This document shows, one piece after another, positions 57,354 through 64,000 of a stretch of DNA of 64,000 nucleotides. The stretch comes from Linanthus parryae (taxonomy: Eukaryota > Streptophyta > Magnoliopsida > Ericales > Polemoniaceae). The position numbers and the translations under genes were made by a program. Numbering within the stretch: the first letter of the stretch is position 1; each line of letters starts with the position of its first letter. The notes below the pieces were generated by a model. The model saw only the letters and a program-made list of their open reading frames with translations. It ran no database searches and was not told the DNA's origin. Location: the NCBI GenBank assembly GCA_023055425.1, contig JALGPY010000006.1:69534127-69598126 (forward strand). The letters are read 5' to 3'.

Positions 57354-58821
57354 GTCCAACCTCTTGTTTTCAACATACACGCATTACTAGCTTGCGTCGT
57401 CCGCAACACACCATGGAAAATTAAAATCGCCTTGCTTTGGCAAGCCCGAGTTTTAATAGGCCATGATCATGAAGGGTGTTTTGGCAAGAGAAGGCAAAAC
57501 GCAATATTTAATTGAGGGATTTCTTTTAAGTTGTTTGGTTGATCTTATCAACATGGTCTACTTATTTGGATTGGGCCATCCACAATAAAAGACCAACCTT
57601 GTTTATTATTATCTTGTTATCGTTTTGCTTGTAGCGCCATACACACAAAATAAATAACAAGGCATGAATAATAAACATCCACAAAAGAAAATAACGTGGC
57701 ATGGATATGGCCCCTAGACTAAGATATTACCAAGCCAATGATAATATCTATATGCCCTAAAGTGACAAGCTCATCTCCATGTGCTCCACCATAGCTGCGC
57801 GCCTAGGGATGTCTTTTGGCTCCTTTGGTTCCCCGGTCTTCTTCTCCATGTTCTTGGCTATCAACTAAATATTTCTAATTCTAGCCTAGCATCTAGAATA
57901 AATAAATAACAAAAGCCTCACATGTCGAGGAGAAAAAGACGACTCGCAGGCCGTAAAACTTAATTAATTATTACATTAATTTGATCAGCTCGCAGGCCGT
58001 AAACCAAACCACAAAACAATAAACATCCACGATCCTAGGCCATATCCACCCACCATGCAATAAAGCACATAATACAGTTAAAACCAATTTTTAACGCGCT
58101 TGTTTAATTTTAATGAAATTGGGTAACTAGGGTTTCACAACGGTCCAAAGGATTTACCAAAGAATGGCCGAAATCAACCAAGGAACCGCCACACTAGGCC
58201 CGGGCCGGCCGGCCCCTAGCCCACACGGCTAGGCCGTGTGCTAGGGTGTGCCGGCCCCTCTTGTGCCGTGTGTTACTTGGGCGGCAAGGAGAGAGAGGGG
58301 CGGTCCCTACATGGGCCACACCTCCTCATGGAATTGTTTCCATAAACAATTCATGGAATTATTTCCAAAAACAATATATGGAATTGTTTCCATAAACAAT
58401 TCCTTCCTTGTTGGGTTGTTTCCAAAACACCCTTATGGTATTGTTTCCAAAATAATTCTTTCCTTGGTTCCCAAGTTTAGTTGTTTCCATAAACAACTTC
58501 TTACTTGTTTCCCAAGTTTAGTTGTTTCCAAAAGAACTTCTTCCTTGTTGCCCAAGTTTAATTATTTCCATACTTGGAAAACCCCTTTTCCAAGCATGTG
58601 CCCATGAACCCTAATTTTTTCAAGAACCCAATTATTAACATCCTATGTGATTAAACTCACCAATTCTAACATCCAATGTTAAATTGGGTCTTGTTTGTTT
58701 GAATCAAATTCAATATTGCATCAACTATGCCAATTTTTCAGTTTTCGCGTAATAAACAATAATACGGTGTATGAACTGAAATCGTAAACACATAATATCA
58801 TGTTATGCTCTACGACCTGTG
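57354..58821 (-). pseudogene. Copia B leader and decayed gag start
   Basis: This is the part of copia B between its primer site and the Athila-2 insertion. It matches 24715-26000 of copia A in reverse, including AAACGCAATATTTAATTGAGGGATTT-like and GCAGGCCGTAAA stretches. No long frame survives. The plus-strand ORF at 58248-58607 runs through repeats and is not a gene. Confidence 0.6.
58331..58562 (-). repeat. Copia B leader inverted-repeat cluster
   Basis: GAATTGTTT-CCAT-AAACAATTC occurs at 58331-58352 and 58381-58402, with a decayed copy at about 58356 between them (spacing about 25 bp). Further GTTGTTTCCATAAACAAC-like copies reach about 58562. Arms are 7-9 bp with a 4-bp centre, unlike the 14-bp palindromes of the ORF3-bearing elements. 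Confidence 0.7.
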
Positions 58822-58833
58822 GCTCTGATACCA
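58822..58833 (-). promoter_or_regulatory. Copia B primer binding site (initiator tRNA-Met)
   Basis: The minus strand reads TGGTATCAGAGC, one base after the 5' LTR. Confidence 0.95.
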
Positions 58834-58834
58834 C

Positions 58835-60266
58835 TGTTGGGTTTTGACGTAGGTAACGCAGCGGAATAACAAAATTAATCCTACTCAAAGCCCACCAAGG
58901 ATCACAGGAAGAGACATCATAACATGATTAAGGTCATAGAAGATGTGTACCTTTTGATTTGTGAGATCACACGAAGAATGATGTCCTCGTCTCTACGGTT
59001 GATCCACTTCTAGAGGTGAGATCTAGATTCTTCCTTCTCCACAAGTGCTAGCTTGAACCCGGAGGAAGAGGGATGAAGATCAAAGCAACAAAGCAACAAA
59101 GCACAAAGGTGGGGGCGACCTCCTTTTGCCGTCGGGTAGAGGGGGCGGACGGGGGCTAGGGTTTCGGCCCTAGCTCTTTGTCTTGCTCTCTCTTTTGCTC
59201 TCTCCCACTTTTGTGTTATGACTAACTCATGTAGTGGGAAGGAAGCTAGAGCCTCCTTTATATACTCCAACAACTCCTTGTTGTTTCCATAAAAGAGTTT
59301 CCTAATTCTAGATGATCTAGAATTATTCCCTTCCTTGCAAATTAGTCCTACTAAGTTTGCAAGGTGTTGCACAATGATCCTTCTATTAATTAATTAATAT
59401 TAATTAATCCCAAATCTAGCTCTACTCTATTTGACGTGTGACCCCATAGGTTTCTATATAGTTGGTAGTAACTATTACTAACATGGAGCGGTGTCTAGCA
59501 ACACATCCATGCCACCCAACCAATAGAAATAGTGAGTGATCCCGACAAACCTTTGTGCCCAATATATCATATTGCATTATCCCTTTGTCTCTATATCCGG
59601 ATTGGACACGAGACATAAATAGTCACACTCGTATATCCAATCCATAGTTCCTCGATCCTGGGAATATGCTTATACTTGCAGATAACATTAATATTTCTAT
59701 ATTAATTTATCTGAGTCTGGCCAGACATTCAATAAGCCTCATCCCTCGAGTGGTCGTGGATATTTACCCCCATTATGTGGGAGGGACAAATCCTATCTAC
59801 ATCACTACGATCTCTAAGCTTGCTTCCTATCATGCCCGATAGCCACCTTTATGATTACCCAGTTACGGTGTAACGTTTGATAACATCAAAGCACAATATT
59901 CCACAACTAGAGTATCTAGTGACTTCAAGTCTAAGGATTGCAATATTATTAGCACTACGAGAAGAGATTGTGACTTCAACATAATCTAATGTATCCTTCT
60001 CGTCGTGGGTCATCCAGTATGCCATTACTCCTAATGCATACCCATGTGTTGGATCGTGATATCTCCATATCAATCCAACCCCATACTAGTCTATAGATGA
60101 TTGTCCCATTAATCATTATAATTGACTAGGGATATTTAAGAATATAACACCTTATATTCTAAGGACTTCATTCATGTTAGCATATCTCCATATCGATAAC
60201 ATAATGAATCGTAAATCCATATATTTGTCACAATTAATTGATTGCCTCTAGGGCACAATTCCAACA
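58835..60266 (-). repeat. Copia B 5' LTR
   Basis: 1432 bp, equal in length to the other LTR, with about 18 single-base differences by eye. It ends ATTCCAACA next to the TGACT duplication. Confidence 0.95.
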
Positions 60267-61000
60267 TGACTAGTTGAAGTCTTAATACAGGATGGATTGT
60301 TTATTATCTTGTCTTTGATTTTATTTATATACATGAATGGCTTGATCACCCAGGAGTGTTATAGACAGGATCTGGTGCGCGAGAGTGGCCAGTGAGAGTT
60401 AGGAAGAGAAGACAGGATTTAGTACTCTGCCTTGATGGACTGAGAGGTGAAAAGAATCAGGGGACTAGCCCAGAAGCATTAGACCAACTGCTAGACGTTT
60501 AGGGGGAGACCGAGAGGAGAACCTGTAACCCTAGCACACTTAGAACGAACCTGCAGATTTAGGTTGACCGAGAGGACCCGAAAATCTGCAGGAGAGTGAC
60601 AGGTGCATGAGACCGAGAGGAGATTGTACTATTGGTATGCTGGCATAAACAAAACTACTGTGTGTTTCTGAAATCAAATACACCAGGCAAGCTGGAGAGT
60701 AACCCTAGGGGATCCTGGGACCTAGATTCTTAGAATTATCGACTTTTACAACGACCACAATTCCTGAAAATTACTTAAAAGAAAAATAAAATAAGCTTTT
60801 CTAAATATTGTTTTATTTACTGCATTAGTGAGTAGAATCACATCCCAACCTTCCTCCTTTTTACAGGCTTTGTGTCTAATTCTTTTTCTAATAAGTAAAA
60901 CTTAAACTGTTCTCGAGGGTTCGACAACCAGAGTCACAAATACATACTCTATATTACTTGATCGTACACTTGCGAAAAAGCAGATAGGTTTACGCTGTCA
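60267..61000 (+). repeat. Athila-1 3' LTR, right piece
   Basis: It continues the LTR from TGACTAGTTGAAGTC to ACGCTGTCA and matches 27502-28233 of the 5' LTR. The CATGG duplication follows at 61001-61005. Confidence 0.95.
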
Positions 61001-61005
61001 CATGG

Positions 61006-64000
61006 ACATGATGATATGATCATACCTTATAAGAAGCTCTTTCGAAGAGCGAGCTAGACATGAAAGGTTTGAAGTGTAGCTCCACGTTGTACTCTCTTGC
61101 TTTGCACTCGTCATGATCAAGAGAGTTCGGGCTTTCCGAAGTAAGACGACTTGATTCATCGAGATATGACGCGACAACACAACCTAGTAATGTGTGATTG
61201 CTGAAGCAAGAGGTCAAGAGCAACTAAGCTGCCTCAATGGGATTGAAAGCTTAGAGACTTGGAGTTATCTATGAGATCGATAAAGAATAAGTAGTTATTC
61301 GCCCAATTGGACCAAGAATTACATTGGATGCAATTACAGTTTTGTTCAAAGGTGATTTACTCAATATGATTGAGTATCGCTAAACAAAGCACTCATAAAG
61401 GACTAAGGCAAAACATGTTAATGGTTAACGACATGGGTAAGGGCAAAATGTTTGTGCCAACCCCATGGATAAAAAGCAAGCTTGTTGCTGAAATCAAGTT
61501 GCCTTAAAGTCCCAAAGGTGGTGTAGAGGAAGAGAGGCTTCCCAAAGTACCTGGAAGAAAATAATTATGAATTCCACTTTAGGTATTTTTGGTATAGAAG
61601 TCATTGTGTCTATCTCGACGTAATGAGTATATGATACTAGATGAGGATCTCACGTTTATAGAAATATGGAGGATCTCAAGAGATGTAGACAATTGGATAA
61701 GGAAGAAATAAAACTACACGTGGGGCAATGAAGCTAGGGGTTGCTAAATTATCCGTAGGGAATTATCTCTAACTTTCTGAAATTGTTCATGAATTAGATA
61801 AAAATGATTATGTCCATGCTTTGATTAGGAGCATTATCATAGTTTCTTGTTTCGACAAGAAAAATATTTTATTAAAATAATGGACAAATGTTGTTCCATT
61901 TATTTTGATTAAACGCATTATTGTAATGCACTGTTGTCTAATGGATTATATATCCTTGATCATGATAAGTTCATCTATAACATTAATACCAAGAGGTTTG
62001 CATATACTGATATGAACCTCACTTAACTTTGGCATTGTTGTTTAGGGCACTTGAATGAGAGATACATATCTAGGCTCCATATGGATGAATTTATGGACTC
62101 GTTTTATTGTGAATCATATGAGAAATGTAAGACTTGTTTAATGGACAAAATATGGTCTTTGGAATCATGCATATTGATGTATGTAGACCGCTAAGCACAA
62201 ATACTAAAGGTAGTTTTCAGTACTTCATCAAAGTTAATGATGGCTTCAGTGAATTTGGATTTGTGTATCTTATGAATAAACAAATCAGAATCATTTGAAG
62301 AGTTCAAGGAATTCAAGAATGAAGTAGTGAGCGAGCTTGGAAAAAGTATTATGGCTCCACGATTGGACCGTGGAGGAGAATACTTAAGCCTAGAGTCTGA
62401 CAAGCATCTATGGGAGTGTTGGATATGATCCAAACTCGCTCAACCTAGAACACCAAATGGGTATGGCATGTTTAAGAGGAGAGATCAAACCTTGTTGGGA
62501 CACGCTTCGGTCCAAGATGCGTCAAAAAGAACTTTTGGTTTTCTTTACAGGCCATCTTCTAATTACAGCAAATTTCGCCCTTAACCTTGTTCCATCTAAT
62601 TCAATAATGAAAGCACCATATGAGATATGGACTAGGAAGTGTCCTAGTAAGTCATTCATAAAGAATTTGGGTTATGAAGTTTATGTAAATAGTTTACAGA
62701 TAAACTTGGACCCAAGTCGGATAAATGTACTATGTGGAATATCATGAGGAAACAAATGATATAATCTCTACAATCAAATTGAGAACAAATTGTTTGTTGC
62801 TAGAACCGTTGTGTTTCTAGATAGAGATTGTCTCTAAAAGAAACAGTGGGAGGACAGTAGAACTTGAAGGAGTTCAAGAGCCACAATAGAACATTGATCC
62901 TTTTGATGGAACATGAGCAGGATCACAAGGTGTTGTGGAGCAACCTACTCCGGTAACACAAGAACCTCGTAGTTTAAATGTGTCAAAGGGCTTGAGAAAT
63001 ATGGATTTCTCATAACCTGTTGTTGTGTTTCTCATGGAGATGAGCCTACAACCTATGAGGAGGCCACGAGTGGGCCATACTCTGAAAATGGCTTGGAGCC
63101 ATGGGATACAAAATGGAATCCATGTATACCAACAAAGTATGGAATTTGATGGAACCACCTGAGAGGATAAGACCCATAGGGTGAAAGTGGGTTTGAGGAA
63201 ACCAACATGGATGGTAATTTTATTACGTTTAAGGAACAGTTGGTGGACAAAAGTTTCATGCAAATTCATAGTATAGACTATGACGAAACGCTTTCCCCAG
63301 TTGCGATGCTTAAATCCATTCGCATCTCGATTGTAGTTTACACAATTAGGCAAATGGATATGAAACCTCCTTAAGGATGTGTACAAAGGATTTTATTAAT
63401 CCAGAGTTTGCTTAATAGGTTTGTAATTTACAACGGTCCATTTATGAATTAAAGTAAGCTTTTGGAGTTCGAATCTTCGATTAATGATGTAATCAAATGG
63501 TTTGATTCCATCAAGAATGAAGATGAGGCTTGTGTTTACAAGAAGGTTAGTGGGAGCACAGTTATATTTATGGTCTTGTATGTAAATACATACTAATCAT
63601 CGAGAATGATGTCCCTACTCGGCAATCTTGTAGAGATTGGCTAGGGAAATAATTTTTAATGAAATACTTAAGCAAGACAATCTATAAATTCTATGAGATA
63701 GATCAAGATAGTTGTTCGGCTTCAGTCATGGTACATATATTGACAAGGTGTTGAAATGGTTCAACGTGCAAGAATATGGATTCTTACCCATGTCACATGG
63801 AATTAGTCTTTGGAAGACTAATTGTATTTCAAATTAGATTGAGAAAGGACCGTATGAATAAGATTCACGAGATATGCCATGTTATGTACTAGAACAGACA
63901 TGTCATATGGTATGACATAAAGATATTAGTCAAATCCGCTTGAGTGTCACTGGGTAATTAAGAATATCATTAAAGTACTTGAGAAGAACTTAGGATGAAT
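61006..64000 (+). pseudogene. Copia A decayed gag-pol, right part
   Basis: The gag end runs from 61006. A pre-integrase zinc-binding part lies at about 62041-62155 (YEKCKTCLMDKI). Integrase starts near 62157 with GIMHIDVCRPLSTNTKG and VNDGFSEFGFVYLM, and reaches about 62750 with APYEIWTRKCPS. RT begins near 63090 (MESMYTNKVWNLMEPPE) and the catalytic region near 63570 reads LYVNTY instead of YVDD. Many stops and shifts are present, so it is an old dead copy. It runs off the window; RNase H, purine tract and 3' LTR should follow. Confidence 0.8.

Larger units (their letters stand above)
38829..60266 (-). mobile_element. Copia B: Ty1/copia element inserted in the Athila-1 3' LTR
   Basis: Two 1432-bp LTRs (38829-40260 and 58835-60266) bound the element. 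The flanking 5-bp duplication TGACT is perfect (38824-38828 and 60267-60271). On the minus strand it has a primer site (58833-58822), a leader, decayed gag and pol, and a purine tract next to the 3' LTR. Athila-2 interrupts it at 44127-57348. I count about 18 LTR differences by eye (about 1.3%). Confidence 0.95.
26565..61000 (+). mobile_element. Athila-1: Ty3/gypsy Athila-type element, split by copia B
   Basis: The element runs from 5' LTR (26565-28233), through primer site, gag-pol (28379-33792), internal palindrome array, ORF3 (34891-36566), 3' UTR and hairpin plus purine tract, to a 3' LTR in two pieces (37881-38828 and 60267-61000). The 5-bp duplication CATGG is present at 26560-26564 and 61001-61005. 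Without the 21.4-kb insert the element is about 13.0 kb. The tRNA-Asp primer site and a third ORF after pol identify the Athila group. LTRs differ at roughly 22 sites by eye (about 1.3%). Confidence 0.95.
23283..64000 (+). mobile_element. Copia A: outermost Ty1/copia element of the nest (3' end beyond window)
   Basis: The 5' LTR is at 23283-24701, the primer site at 24703-24714, then a degenerate leader and gag to 26564. Athila-1 interrupts it at 26565-61000. Decayed gag and pol resume at 61006 and run to the window edge in RT. The inside resembles copia B in reverse orientation, so A and B are one lineage. The left flank is ACATG (23278-23282); the right partner is outside the window. No ORF3 and no 14-bp paired palindromes were seen in A. 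Confidence 0.85.

Noticed and set aside
58248..58607. 119-codon plus-strand ORF with repeated VSK and FHK units
   Set aside because: It comes from the inverted-repeat cluster of the copia B leader and lies antisense to the element.

Overview
The window is plant intergenic DNA made almost wholly of LTR retrotransposons. I saw no host gene, rRNA, tRNA or CRISPR array. Retroelement primer sites match plant tRNA-Asp and initiator tRNA-Met, and the families (Athila-type Ty3/gypsy and Ty1/copia with a third ORF) are typical of flowering plants, probably a species with a repeat-rich genome. All names here (E0, C1, C2, copia A, B, C, Athila-1, Athila-2) are labels of mine.

Layout. (1) 1-4615: 3' part of a degenerate Athila-like element, E0 (end of ORF3, 3' UTR, 3' LTR). 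(2) 4616-8005: probable CACTA DNA-transposon debris with a CACTA-type right end, carrying a copia solo LTR (5134-6543), a foldback and small tandem repeats. (3) 8006-10088: AT-rich, nothing recognised. (4) 10089-22932, minus strand: composite SIRE/Maximus-like copia C with two pol bodies between one pair of LTRs, a broken ORF3 and a MITE in its 5' LTR. (5) 23283 to the window end: a four-level nest. Copia A (plus) holds Athila-1 (plus, 26565-61000, TSD CATGG). Athila-1's 3' LTR is split by copia B (minus, 38829-60266, TSD TGACT). Copia B holds Athila-2 (minus, 44127-57348, TSD GTTGC). All three target-site duplications are perfect.

Coding state. Both Athila gag-pol genes are broken by nonsense and frameshift mutations, and Athila-1 also has a changed reverse transcriptase active site. 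Athila-2 keeps one long uninterrupted gene, ORF3 (47226-48902). ORF3 proteins in E0, Athila-1/2 and copia C all look like the 'putative plant transposon protein' family (Pfam PF20167). They are not envelope proteins by any feature I can see.

Main discovery candidate. The three retroelement families that carry ORF3 also carry arrays of a 14-bp near-palindrome built as 6-bp arm, 2-bp centre, 6-bp arm. The sequence differs by family: TGCGTT-CA-AACGCA in Athila-1/2, TGTTCG-TG-CGAACA in E0, TTCAAG-GC-CTTGAA in copia C. The geometry is shared: copies come mostly in pairs 19-21 bp apart (two helical turns), and successive pairs are often 65-80 bp apart. In Athila-1/2 the arrays end 83-84 bp upstream of two different TATA boxes, one in the LTR and one ahead of ORF3. 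In copia C some pairs lie inside gag and pol, where the spacing is 21 bp and so keeps the reading frame. Copia A/B, with no visible ORF3, lacks the motif. My inference is a family-specific DNA-binding system (ORF3 protein plus paired operators), perhaps for transcription or anti-silencing, comparable in concept to VANC proteins of VANDAL transposons. This is untested.
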